From the NCBI GenBank assembly GCA_018971305.1, contig JAGXBC010000002.1, forward strand, positions 62,001-126,000: DNA of 64,000 nt. Reading direction: 5' to 3'. Each line of letters opens with the position of its first letter. The first letter of the stretch is position 1. Both the position numbers and the translations under genes were made by a program. The notes below the pieces were generated by a model. That model ran no database searches. It saw only the letters and a list, made by a program, of their open reading frames with translations, and was not told where the DNA came from. Of this stretch, positions 8,833 to 15,451 are shown one piece after another. This DNA is from Patescibacteria group bacterium (GTDB lineage: Bacteria; Patescibacteria; Paceibacteria; UBA6257; 2-01-FULL-56-20).

Positions 8833-9450
8833 TCAATCCTGGTTGCCACTATCTATTCTCTCAGCTAGTTTACTGCCATATTTTTTATGCAGATAAGAAA
8901 TTATCACGAAAATTATGATAATGGCAATCGTGAAATAGCTGCCGTAATTAAGATAGCGGATAACTTTTTCGTAGGCGGCTCCGAAATAATATCCGAGTAT
9001 CAGATAGAAACCGGAAGTTGGCAAAGTGATTGCCAAACTCCACCAGACATATTTTTTTAGCGGTACTTTTGATACTCCTGCGATTATCAGCCCTGGCGTC
9101 GCGAGCACTGGAACCAGTTTTACGAGCGTCAATGTTTTACCAACGTGTTCGAGATAAAGTTTTTCCAGCCGTTCCACCCTCTCCTTAGTAATGTGGAAAT
9201 AATGCCCGTATTTGTTTATTAGTTCTTGCCTGCCCCAAAATCCGATTGCGTAGTAGGCGATATCGGGAAGCAGGTTCCCAAGTATGGAGAGAAGCAATAC
9301 TATCCAAATGTTGAAATAATTTCCTCCGAGAGCCGCGACAAAAGCTCCTGCCGCAGTTACCACCGGGCCCTCAATAAGCATCAAAAGGAACATAACCACG
9401 TAGCCGTGGGATATTGTCCAGGCAACCGTTTCGGCGAATACCGGATTCAT
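8833..9450 (-). CDS. DedA family membrane protein
   Basis: 205-aa integral membrane protein of the DedA/VTT (SNARE-associated) family. Landmarks are an N-terminal FLLMLIEGPVVTAAGAFVAA segment, the GNLLPDIAYYAIGFWGR region, and the conserved KLVPVLATPGLIIAGVSKVP with its buried proline and glycine pattern; two or three helices follow. DedA proteins act as lipid scramblases or transporters (undecaprenyl phosphate or phospholipid) in the cytoplasmic membrane. In this glycan cluster, recycling of undecaprenyl phosphate is an attractive but unproven role. Convergent with the preceding hypothetical gene, 6 bp apart. Confidence 0.9.
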   Translation of the reverse strand: MNPVFAETVAWTISHGYVVMFLLMLIEGPVVTAAGAFVAALGGNYFNIWIVLLLSILGNLLPDIAYYAIGFWGRQELINKYGHYFHITKERVERLEKLYLEHVGKTLTLVKLVPVLATPGLIIAGVSKVPLKKYVWWSLAITLPTSGFYLILGYYFGAAYEKVIRYLNYGSYFTIAIIIIFVIISYLHKKYGSKLAERIDSGNQD

Positions 9451-9551
9451 TTTTCAATTTTACCGCATTTACCGTTTCTCAACCATGCTAGGATGAATTA
9501 TAATCGCTTCGCTTATGAATCCGATTTATTCGGGGGAAACAAATCTTTTGT

Positions 9552-9579
9552 TTGTTTTTCCCTCGCTGCCGGGTATAAT
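9552..9579 (+). promoter_or_regulatory. Candidate promoter of PAP2-like gene
   Basis: TTGTTT (9552-9557), a 16-bp spacer and TATAAT (9574-9579), 18 nt before the ATG at 9598. The -10 is consensus and the -35 matches at three to four positions. Confidence 0.4.
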
Positions 9580-9597
9580 TATGAGGTTAAAAATCAG

Positions 9598-10302
9598 ATG
9601 AAAAGTTTTTATTCTGAACATCGCGGTTTTTGGAGCAAGGAACACAAGCGGTCATTTTATCTCGCTGTTTTATTAATTATTCTGAGCTTGATAATACAGG
9701 TCGGTGCCGGACGTTATTCGGCGCGGGTCGCGGCCCACGCTCCTTTCGTGGGCGATTTGTTTTTGGATAATCTACCCGTGGTCAATTTGGATTTTATTAT
9801 CGTTCAGGGAGCGCTGATTTTTTGGATATTATCCTCATTGCTTTTATCCACGAAGCCCCGGCGCCTTCTTTTCGGGATGAAGGCAATTGCGCTCTTTATA
9901 GTTTTCCGCGCTTTCTTTATTAGCCTGACGCACATCGGAATTTATCCGGAAGAAGTTATACACGATGCGAACGATATAGGCTTCGGACTTTACAAGCTGG
10001 TGACATTCCAGGGCAATTTCTTTTTTTCCGGACACACCGGTTTCCCATTCCTTATGATGATGATTTTTTGGAACGACAAGTTCTGGCGCAGGATTTTTTT
10101 ATCGGCTACGCTGATTCTCGCTGCCAGCGTGCTTTTAACCCACGTCCATTATTCAATAGATGTTTTCGCCGCGCCTTTTATCACGTACGGAATTTTCAAG
10201 ATCACAGCCCGTCTTTTCCAGCAAGATTATTTATTATTGGATAGCCGGATCGGGCATGTTGACAAGGTTTCCGACAACGGTATAATTTACAGTAATGGAT
10301 AA
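9598..10302 (+). CDS. PAP2-like (PAP2_C) integral membrane protein
   Basis: 234-aa polytopic protein with about six helices. FFFSGHTGFPFL and HVHYSIDVFAAPFITYG resemble the C2 and C3 motifs of PAP2_C/sphingomyelin-synthase-like phosphotransferases: SGH and H-x3-D carry the catalytic histidines and aspartate. This suggests a lipid phosphatase or phosphotransferase acting at the outer face of the membrane. The ATG at 9598 is chosen because the preceding in-frame codons overlap the DedA gene and look non-coding. A TATAAT lies at 9574-9579. It is clearly paralogous to the protein at 25738 (same SxHTGFPFL and LHYSIDVF blocks). The promoter of the next gene is inside its 3' end. Confidence 0.75.
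   Translation: MKSFYSEHRGFWSKEHKRSFYLAVLLIILSLIIQVGAGRYSARVAAHAPFVGDLFLDNLPVVNLDFIIVQGALIFWILSSLLLSTKPRRLLFGMKAIALFIVFRAFFISLTHIGIYPEEVIHDANDIGFGLYKLVTFQGNFFFSGHTGFPFLMMMIFWNDKFWRRIFLSATLILAASVLLTHVHYSIDVFAAPFITYGIFKITARLFQQDYLLLDSRIGHVDKVSDNGIIYSNG
10259..10286 (+). promoter_or_regulatory. Consensus promoter of the DsbA-like gene, inside the preceding gene
   Basis: TTGACA (10259-10264), a 16-bp spacer and TATAAT (10281-10286). The ATG of the DsbA-like gene begins 8 nt after the -10, so the mRNA should start at or next to the start codon (leaderless). The whole promoter is within the last 45 bp of the PAP2-like coding sequence. Confidence 0.75.
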
Positions 10303-11098
10303 AAACGAACAACCGAAAAGAATTAACGAGGTGGACGTAAAAGAGCAGATTGAAATAAGAGAAAGGAGTTACAACTATAACAATTATATGCTGCCGGCTA
10401 GTATTTTAGTTGCCGGTCTTTTGGTTTCCGGTTCAATAATATATTTGGTTAAAAGCAATAATTCTGTCGGAAATGGTGCTGTCGCTCAGGCTCCTTCTCA
10501 AAATCAGGGGCAGCAAGCCAATGTCGGTTCAGCTGATTCTTTAAAGTTGACTTCTAACGATGTTGTCTTGGGAAGCCAGAGCGCGCCCGTAACTGTTGTT
10601 GAATACGGAGATTACCAGTGCCCATTCTGCGGAAAATTTTTCACGGACATTGAGCCGCAACTTAAAAAAGATTATATAGATACCGGCAAAGTAAAATTCG
10701 TTTTCAGGGACTTTATTGTGAATGACCGTACATCGCAGGATCACGAGTCTCATTGGTCCGCGGAAGCAGTTCAATGCGCAAAAGATCAGAACGAATTTTG
10801 GCAGTTTCATGACGCAATTTACAGTGCCGAAACGAAAGACGGTATAGAAAATAACGGTAATCTCAATAGGGCGTTCTTTGTGCAAACCGCCACTAATTTA
10901 GGTATGAAGTTAAATCAATTTGAACAATGCTTTGATAGCGGAAAATATGCCGCCGCCGTTCAGAAAGAATCGAACGATGTTGCCGCATCCGGTGTAAATG
11001 CTACTCCGACAAGCTTCGTGAATGGCCAGATGATTCAGGGCGCCGTTCCTTATATTCAATTTGCCGCGGCAATTAACAGCGCACTGAAGGGTAAATAA
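10295..11098 (+). CDS. Membrane-anchored DsbA-like thiol oxidoreductase
   Basis: Extracytoplasmic thioredoxin-fold protein (267 aa) with a short cytoplasmic tail, one membrane helix (about residues 32-52), a low-complexity Gln/Ser/Ala linker (55-80) and a DsbA-like domain. The active site is EYGDYQCPFC (CPFC, Cys109 and Cys112) followed by the helical insertion, and a cis-proline loop occurs near the C-terminus (GVNATPTSFVNG). This order matches the BdbD/DsbA_4 type common in monoderm bacteria, which forms disulfides in secreted proteins. A partner quinone reductase (VKOR or DsbB) is not in the window. It overlaps the upstream gene by 8 bp but has its own consensus promoter. Confidence 0.9.
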   Translation: MDKNEQPKRINEVDVKEQIEIRERSYNYNNYMLPASILVAGLLVSGSIIYLVKSNNSVGNGAVAQAPSQNQGQQANVGSADSLKLTSNDVVLGSQSAPVTVVEYGDYQCPFCGKFFTDIEPQLKKDYIDTGKVKFVFRDFIVNDRTSQDHESHWSAEAVQCAKDQNEFWQFHDAIYSAETKDGIENNGNLNRAFFVQTATNLGMKLNQFEQCFDSGKYAAAVQKESNDVAASGVNATPTSFVNGQMIQGAVPYIQFAAAINSALKGK

Positions 11099-11106
11099 TC
11101 TTAAAA

Positions 11107-11136
11107 ACCGATTATTCTTCAGTATCGGATTTATTT
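11107..11136 (+). terminator. Weak terminator after the DsbA-like gene
   Basis: CCGAT/ATCGG short stem (11108-11112 with 11124-11128) with A-rich 5' flank and ATTTATTTTT downstream. Position after the stop at 11098 is right but the stem is only 5 bp. Confidence 0.4.
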
Positions 11137-11211
11137 TTAGAGATAAAAACTCCAGGCCATATTTCGTTGGCGGGTTACATAAATAAAGGGCGAAAATAAA
11201 ACAAAAATAAA

Positions 11212-11391
11212 ATGGACTACGACAATCAACCAAGGCCGGAGCACCGCAAAGGCGATGCCGATGGCTGTACCGGAGGATGGGTTTGTTCCAAATGCGGCAA
11301 TGCTATTGAGATGTTGCGCTTCAAACCAGATCCGGCTAGAATGGACAGATTAATGTGTGTCGATTGCTACAAGGCAAGCAGGACGAGATAA
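11212..11391 (+). CDS. Small zinc-ribbon protein, 59 aa
   Basis: A short frame beginning MDYDNQPRPEHRKGDADG carries C-x2-C (CSKC) and, 20 residues later, C-x2-C (CVDC), the layout of a single zinc ribbon. Similar small proteins with paired CxxC are frequent in Patescibacteria, but no function is known. It sits alone between the DsbA-like gene and a strong hairpin terminator at 11419. No Shine-Dalgarno is visible; the upstream region is very A-rich. The paired cysteines with conserved spacing make a chance frame unlikely. A nucleic-acid-binding role is possible and would be inference only. Confidence 0.65.
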   Translation: MDYDNQPRPEHRKGDADGCTGGWVCSKCGNAIEMLRFKPDPARMDRLMCVDCYKASRTR

Positions 11392-11418
11392 AAGATTTTT
11401 AGAGAACGAAACAAAAAT

Positions 11419-11460
11419 ACCCCCGCTTCGAATCATATCGGAGCGGGGGTTGTGTTTTCC
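11419..11460. terminator. Rho-independent terminator, probably bidirectional
   Basis: ACCCCCGCT (11419-11427) pairs with AGCGGGGGT (11442-11450), a 9-bp GC-rich stem, followed by TGTGTTTT on the plus strand and preceded by an A-run that reads as ATTTTTGT on the minus strand. It ends the zinc-ribbon gene. Confidence 0.8.
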
Positions 11461-11559
11461 GGGCGTAATCGGGCTTTTTACTCTTTGAGCGTAGCCATTG
11501 CTCACCCAATTAAATCAAAAAGAGCTGAACCCCTTGACACGTATGGTAGAATAATAAAT

Positions 11560-11760
11560 ATGATATCCAATTGGGCGCGGCTCGCAATCGGTTTTTGGAT
11601 CTTAATTTCACCGTGGCTTCTCGGGTTTTCCAGTATTACTATAATGAAATGGAGCAATCTTATCGCGGGCCTCATAATAATTATTCTGAATGTCTGGCAA
11701 ATTTTTGGAGAAAAAAGGTCGTCTGTTGCCGACAATAATCTTAAAAATATCAAACCTTAA
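11560..11760 (+). CDS. SPW-repeat membrane protein
   Basis: 66-aa protein with two hydrophobic helices. The first contains ARLAIGFWILISPWLLGF, which carries the SPW motif of the SPW repeat family; full-length members have two such units and this one has a single unit. The function of the family is unknown; it is an integral membrane protein. The ATG at 11560 is preferred because the in-frame sequence upstream has no coding character. It ends 3 bp before the glutaredoxin gene and probably forms an operon with it and the flavoprotein gene. Confidence 0.7.
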   Translation: MISNWARLAIGFWILISPWLLGFSSITIMKWSNLIAGLIIIILNVWQIFGEKRSSVADNNLKNIKP

Positions 11761-11763
11761 TCC

Positions 11764-12000
11764 ATGCAAAGTGTAAAAATTTATTCAACGCCGACCTGCG
11801 TTTATTGCAGGATGGCTAAAGAATTTTTCAAAAAAAATAACGTCGCTTACGAGGACTATAATGTTGCCGAGGATTTGAAGGCGCGAGAGGAGATGATGAA
11901 CAAATCCCATCAGCTCGGCGTGCCAGTTATAGATGTGAACGGAGAAATCGTCGTCGGTTTTGATCGGGATCACTTAGCGAAACTTTTGGGTGTAAAATAG
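11764..12000 (+). CDS. Glutaredoxin-like protein (NrdH type)
   Basis: 78-aa thioredoxin-fold redox protein with the active site TPTCVYC (Cys12, Cys15) and the cis-Pro loop GVPVIDV (Pro54). Its length and the lack of any extension fit the NrdH/glutaredoxin group. It would donate electrons to ribonucleotide reductase or other thiol enzymes in the cytoplasm. The thioredoxin reductase-like gene starts 8 bp downstream, so the pair likely forms a reductase/redoxin couple, as NrdH proteins are typically reduced by thioredoxin reductase. No ribonucleotide reductase gene is in view. Confidence 0.88.
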   Translation: MQSVKIYSTPTCVYCRMAKEFFKKNNVAYEDYNVAEDLKAREEMMNKSHQLGVPVIDVNGEIVVGFDRDHLAKLLGVK

Positions 12001-12008
12001 CAGTGATT

Positions 12009-12944
12009 ATGTACGACTTGATAATCGTGGGTGGTGGCCCTGGCGGAGTTGCCGCCGGAATTTATGCCGCTCGCAAACAAATAAAGACGCTTTTAATAAC
12101 CGACAGTTTTGGCGGGCAATCTTTGGTTTCCGCGGATGTCAGCAACTGGATAGGAACTAAGTCCATCTCCGGCTACGATTTGGCAAAAAATTTGGAAGAG
12201 CATTTGCGGGCGCAGAGCGGCACAATAGAAATAATTGATAATGACCTCGTTGAATCCGTAAAGAAAATAGGAGATGGATTCTCCGTTTCTACTAAGAAGG
12301 GGCAAACTTATGCAACGAGATTCTTGCTTATTGCTTCCGGCAGTAGGCGCAAAAAGATCGGCGTTCCCGGAGAGAAGGAATTTGAAGGCAAGGGAGTTTA
12401 TTATTGTTCTATTTGCGACGCCCCACTTTTTGGCGGGAAAACGGTGGCCGTCATCGGCGGAGGCAATGCCGGCTTGGAGGCCGTTATTGACCTTTTGCCT
12501 TATGCCTCAAAAATTTATGTAATAGTTCGTTCCGACGCGCTGAAGGGCGACCCGGTAACCCAGGAAAAAATAAAAGTCCATCCGAACGTGGAAATTATTT
12601 ATAATGCTCTGACGCAGGAAATTTTAGGCAATCCTCCAGCTGGCGGATTAGTTACATCTCTTAAATATTTGGACACAACGAGCAATCAAAATAAAGACCT
12701 TAAACTGGATGGAGTGTTCGTTGAGGTTGGTGCGGTTCCCAATTCCGATTTTGTGAAAGACATTGTCAAATTGAACGAGCGCGGAGAAATTATTGCCGAT
12801 CCGCGCACGCAAGTTACTTCCGACCCAGGCATTTGGGCGATAGGAGATGCAACGGACGTTTTATATAAACAGAACAATATTTCCGCTGGTGATGCCATTA
12901 AGGCGCTTCTCAACATCTACGAGCAATTGAATAAGCGGAAGTAG
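12009..12944 (+). CDS. trxB: Thioredoxin reductase-like flavoprotein
   Basis: 311-aa FAD/NAD(P)H disulfide reductase of the low-molecular-weight thioredoxin reductase type. The order is FAD site VGGGPGGVAAGIYA (7-20), redox-active CSIC (Cys133, Cys136) within the NAD(P)H domain, second dinucleotide fold VIGGGNAG (148-155), and the closing FAD motif GIWAIGDATD. The usual motif is CAxC; here it is CSIC, a permitted change. A GTG at 12003 is in frame, but the ATG at 12009 gives the canonical N-terminus. It probably recycles the glutaredoxin encoded just upstream. A ferredoxin-NADP reductase-like role is less likely because the CxxC is present. Confidence 0.88.
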   Translation: MYDLIIVGGGPGGVAAGIYAARKQIKTLLITDSFGGQSLVSADVSNWIGTKSISGYDLAKNLEEHLRAQSGTIEIIDNDLVESVKKIGDGFSVSTKKGQTYATRFLLIASGSRRKKIGVPGEKEFEGKGVYYCSICDAPLFGGKTVAVIGGGNAGLEAVIDLLPYASKIYVIVRSDALKGDPVTQEKIKVHPNVEIIYNALTQEILGNPPAGGLVTSLKYLDTTSNQNKDLKLDGVFVEVGAVPNSDFVKDIVKLNERGEIIADPRTQVTSDPGIWAIGDATDVLYKQNNISAGDAIKALLNIYEQLNKRK

Positions 12945-12982
12945 TATTGGATTAAAAATAAGCCCGGGCTTAGGGCTGGGGT

Positions 12983-13018
12983 AAAAAAATGCGGAGCGCC
13001 CTTGCTTTTGCGCTCCGC
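12983..13018 (-). terminator. Rho-independent terminator of the small membrane protein gene
   Basis: On the minus strand GCGGAGCGC (13018-13010) and GCGCTCCGC (12999-12991) form a 9-bp stem followed by ATTTTTTT (12990-12983), just after the stop at 13026. Confidence 0.85.
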
Positions 13019-13025
13019 CGGAGTC

Positions 13026-13229
13026 CTATTGCCTTAGATATAGATTCGTTAAAATAAATATTCCAACAAAAGCAGATACGAATACCAAGAATAGAGCCAG
13101 AATAGGCGATATCAGAACGTGTTGATTGCACCAGGAGGAAAACGACCCCGGTTTCAGCATGAACACCCATAGTGTCATAGCTTGAATTATAAGGAATATT
13201 CCCAGAACTACCCTCTTTGTTTTTCTCAT
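13026..13229 (-). CDS. Small membrane protein, 67 aa
   Basis: A basic start (MRKTKR) is followed by two hydrophobic helices (about residues 7-25 and 40-63), so this is a small two-helix membrane protein with both ends probably cytoplasmic. AAGGGGGA about 13 nt upstream could be a ribosome binding site. A strong intrinsic terminator follows directly on the same strand, which supports a real transcription unit. A longer frame in another phase on the same strand was judged a shadow. No family recognised. The gene is divergent from groES, and its upstream region borders the CIRCE-like operator. Confidence 0.6.
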   Translation of the reverse strand: MRKTKRVVLGIFLIIQAMTLWVFMLKPGSFSSWCNQHVLISPILALFLVFVSAFVGIFILTNLYLRQ

Positions 13230-13330
13230 TGCGAATCACATCCCCCTTTTCAGTTTTCAGTCCCCGGATGTCTTGCTGAATTTCCGGAGAAACCGCTTTT
13301 ATATTGCGGTATGTTAAGATTTTTGTCAAT

Positions 13331-13359
13331 ATTGGCAATCGCTTGACAAGATTGCCAAT
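13331..13359. promoter_or_regulatory. CIRCE-like operator upstream of groES
   Basis: Perfect inverted repeat ATTGGCAATC-N9-GATTGCCAAT. The consensus CIRCE element bound by HrcA is TTAGCACTC-N9-GAGTGCTAA; the 9-bp core here, TTGGCAATC-N9-GATTGCCAA, matches it at 7 of 9 positions per arm and keeps the exact 9-bp spacer. It covers the -35 box of the groESL promoter, as expected for a repressor site. Confidence 0.8.
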
Positions 13360-13370
13360 ACGTCTATAAT
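13343..13370 (+). promoter_or_regulatory. Consensus promoter of groES-groEL
   Basis: TTGACA (13343-13348), a 16-bp spacer and TATAAT (13365-13370). The -35 lies inside the loop of the CIRCE-like repeat. A leader of about 35 nt, A-rich, separates it from the groES ATG. Confidence 0.85.
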
Positions 13371-13411
13371 CAGAGATGATTAAAGGTCATAAAAAATAAT
13401 AAAAATAAAAA

Positions 13412-13702
13412 ATGAATTTTAAACCATTATCCAGTCATGTTTTTCTTGAGCCGCTTGGAGAAGAAAAAACCACTAAATCCGGTATCGTTATTCCGGACAC
13501 GGCGGAAAAAGAAAAACCAATAAAGGGCAAGGTGCTCGCCGTTGGCCCAGGGAAACTAAATGATAAGGGCGAGAGGGTGCAGATGTCGGTTAAAGTCGGT
13601 GACATGGTGCTTTTTAAGAAATACGGACCAGACGAAATTGAAATGGACGGCAAAAAGTATTTAGTCGGAGACGAAGACGATATATTAGCAATTATTGAAT
13701 AA
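13412..13702 (+). CDS. groES: Co-chaperonin GroES
   Basis: 96-aa Cpn10. It opens with FKPLSSHVFLEPLGEEKTTK, with the mobile loop following (SGIVIPDTAEKEKP), then GKVLAVGPGK and the C-terminal EDDILAIIE. GroES forms the heptameric lid of the GroEL chamber in the cytoplasm. The GroEL gene begins 4 bp after its stop, so the two are one operon. Transcription starts from a consensus promoter overlapped by a CIRCE-like inverted repeat, which implies heat-shock repression by an HrcA-type regulator encoded elsewhere. Confidence 0.97.
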   Translation: MNFKPLSSHVFLEPLGEEKTTKSGIVIPDTAEKEKPIKGKVLAVGPGKLNDKGERVQMSVKVGDMVLFKKYGPDEIEMDGKKYLVGDEDDILAIIE

Positions 13703-13706
13703 CAAA

Positions 13707-15368
13707 ATGGCAAAACAAATTTTATTTAACGAAAACGCGCGGGAAGCGCTGAAAAAGGGAATAGACAAATTGGCCGATGCCGTAAAAATGACACTCGGTC
13801 CTCGTGGGCGGGCAGTTGTCATAGAAAAAGGCTACGGCGCGCCGCAGGTTACTTTTGACGGCGTGACCGTGGCTAAAGAAGTTGAACTGGAAGACAAATA
13901 TGAAAATCTCGGAGCGGAATTCATCAAACAGGCGGCCGAGCAGACGAACGATAAAGTAGGCGACGGCACTACGAGCGCCGTCGTTCTGGCGCATTCTATG
14001 ATAGACGAAGGCGAAAAAGCCATCAGCGAAAAGGGGTTCAACGTTATTCGCTTAGCCGAGGAACTTAAAAAAGGTTCGCAGGCTATTATAGCGGGACTTG
14101 AAGAGCAAAAAGAACTTATCAACGACAATAAAAAAATCCAGGAAGTGGCAACGCTTTCGGCTAAAGACAAAGAAATAGGTTCTCTTATTGCCGAGATAAT
14201 GGGAAAAATTGGCAAAGAAGGAGTTGTGACGGTAGAGGATTCTAATACTATAGGAAATTCCCACGAAATGGTGGAAGGAATGCAATTCGATCGCGGTTAT
14301 GTTTCGCAATATATGGTGAGCAATCAGGAAAGAATGGAGGCGGAGCTCAATGACCCGTATATTTTGATTACTGACAAGAAAATTTCCGCTATCAACGAGA
14401 TTCTTCAGATTTTAGAGAAAATTGTGGCTAGCGGCAAAAAAGAATTAGTGATTATTGCCGAAGAAATTGAGGGTGAGGCCTTGGCTACCCTTGTGGTTAA
14501 CAAACTTCGCGGCATATTCAATGTTTTAGCCGTGAAGGCGCCGGGTTTCGGCGACAGGAGAAAAGAAATGCTTCAGGATATTGCCATCGTTACCGGCGGC
14601 CAGTTCGTTTCCGAAGAAGTCGGCAAAAAATTGGAAAATGTGGAGATATCTGATTTAGGACACGCCCGCAGAGTTGTTTCTAATAAGGACAACACAACCA
14701 TTGTTGGCGGTAAAGGCAGTAAGCAAGATATTGACGACCGTGTTGCGCAAATCAAGTCGCAGATAAAGAAAACGACTTCCGACTTTGATAAAGAAAAATT
14801 ACAGGAACGCCTTGGAAAACTTTCCGGTGGCGTGGCTGTAATCAAAGTCGGTGCTCCAACCGAGGTAGCGCAAAAGGAATTAAAACAGAGAGTAGAGGAT
14901 GCCGTTGCGGCAACGCGCGCAGCCATGGAAGAAGGTATTGTTCCTGGCGGCGGCGTAGCGCTTTTCAATGTGCGCTTATCCGTGAGTGGTGCTGAGGAGA
15001 AAAACTCCGCGGTTGTGAAAGCCGCTTGGGATATATTGCATAAGGCGCTGGAAGCACCGCTCTCCGCGATTGTCTTGAACAGCGGTGAATCGGCGACGAA
15101 AATATTGGAAACATTGAAATCCAAGAAGGCGGTTAAGTCCAAAGATAACGATTGGCTTGGATTCAACGCTACCACGAACGAGATAGGAGATTTGAAGTCG
15201 GCAGGTATCGTTGATCCGCTGAAAGTAGTGAAGACCTCTTTCGTGAACGCACTTTCCGTTGCCGCGAACTATCTCACCGTTGGCGCGGCTATGACGAATA
15301 TTCCCGAGAAGAAAGATGGCACTGGTGGTGGAATGGGAATGCCAGGCGGTATGGGCGGAGGTTATTAA
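13707..15368 (+). CDS. groEL: Chaperonin GroEL
   Basis: 553-aa Cpn60 with the full set of landmarks: TLGPRGRAVVIEK near residue 30, the ATP-site GDGTTSAVVLA (about 82-92), EGMQFDRGYVSQYM in the intermediate region, AVKAPGFGDRRKEML in the apical domain, and a C-terminal GGMGMPGGMGGGY tail. The ATG at 13707 gives the standard MAKQILF start; an in-frame TTG at 13695 overlaps groES and is not needed. The Gly/Met tail is present, as in most bacterial GroELs. Followed by a strong intrinsic terminator at 15399. Confidence 0.98.
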   Translation: MAKQILFNENAREALKKGIDKLADAVKMTLGPRGRAVVIEKGYGAPQVTFDGVTVAKEVELEDKYENLGAEFIKQAAEQTNDKVGDGTTSAVVLAHSMIDEGEKAISEKGFNVIRLAEELKKGSQAIIAGLEEQKELINDNKKIQEVATLSAKDKEIGSLIAEIMGKIGKEGVVTVEDSNTIGNSHEMVEGMQFDRGYVSQYMVSNQERMEAELNDPYILITDKKISAINEILQILEKIVASGKKELVIIAEEIEGEALATLVVNKLRGIFNVLAVKAPGFGDRRKEMLQDIAIVTGGQFVSEEVGKKLENVEISDLGHARRVVSNKDNTTIVGGKGSKQDIDDRVAQIKSQIKKTTSDFDKEKLQERLGKLSGGVAVIKVGAPTEVAQKELKQRVEDAVAATRAAMEEGIVPGGGVALFNVRLSVSGAEEKNSAVVKAAWDILHKALEAPLSAIVLNSGESATKILETLKSKKAVKSKDNDWLGFNATTNEIGDLKSAGIVDPLKVVKTSFVNALSVAANYLTVGAAMTNIPEKKDGTGGGMGMPGGMGGGY

Positions 15369-15398
15369 ACATAGGAAGTTAGAAGATGGAATCTAAAG

Positions 15399-15432
15399 GA
15401 CGGGCGCGGCAAGCGCCCGTCTTGATGTTTTT
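15399..15432 (+). terminator. Rho-independent terminator after groEL
   Basis: GACGGGCGC (15399-15407), loop GGCAA, GCGCCCGTC (15413-15421), then a T-rich tail ending in six T (15427-15432). Confidence 0.88.
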
Positions 15433-15451
15433 TGTTATACTGGACTGAAAT

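Noticed and set aside
11534..11552. TTGACA with TAGAAT as promoter of the SPW gene
   Set aside because: The boxes are only 7 bp apart, too close for sigma-70 type recognition.
12970..13338. A 122-codon minus-strand frame overlapping the 67-aa membrane protein
   Set aside because: It would cover the CIRCE-like operator and the terminator; the shorter frame has membrane-protein character and a fitting terminator.
14573..15175. A 200-codon minus-strand frame opposite groEL
   Set aside because: Shadow of a strongly conserved gene; Ser/Thr-rich translation without family features.
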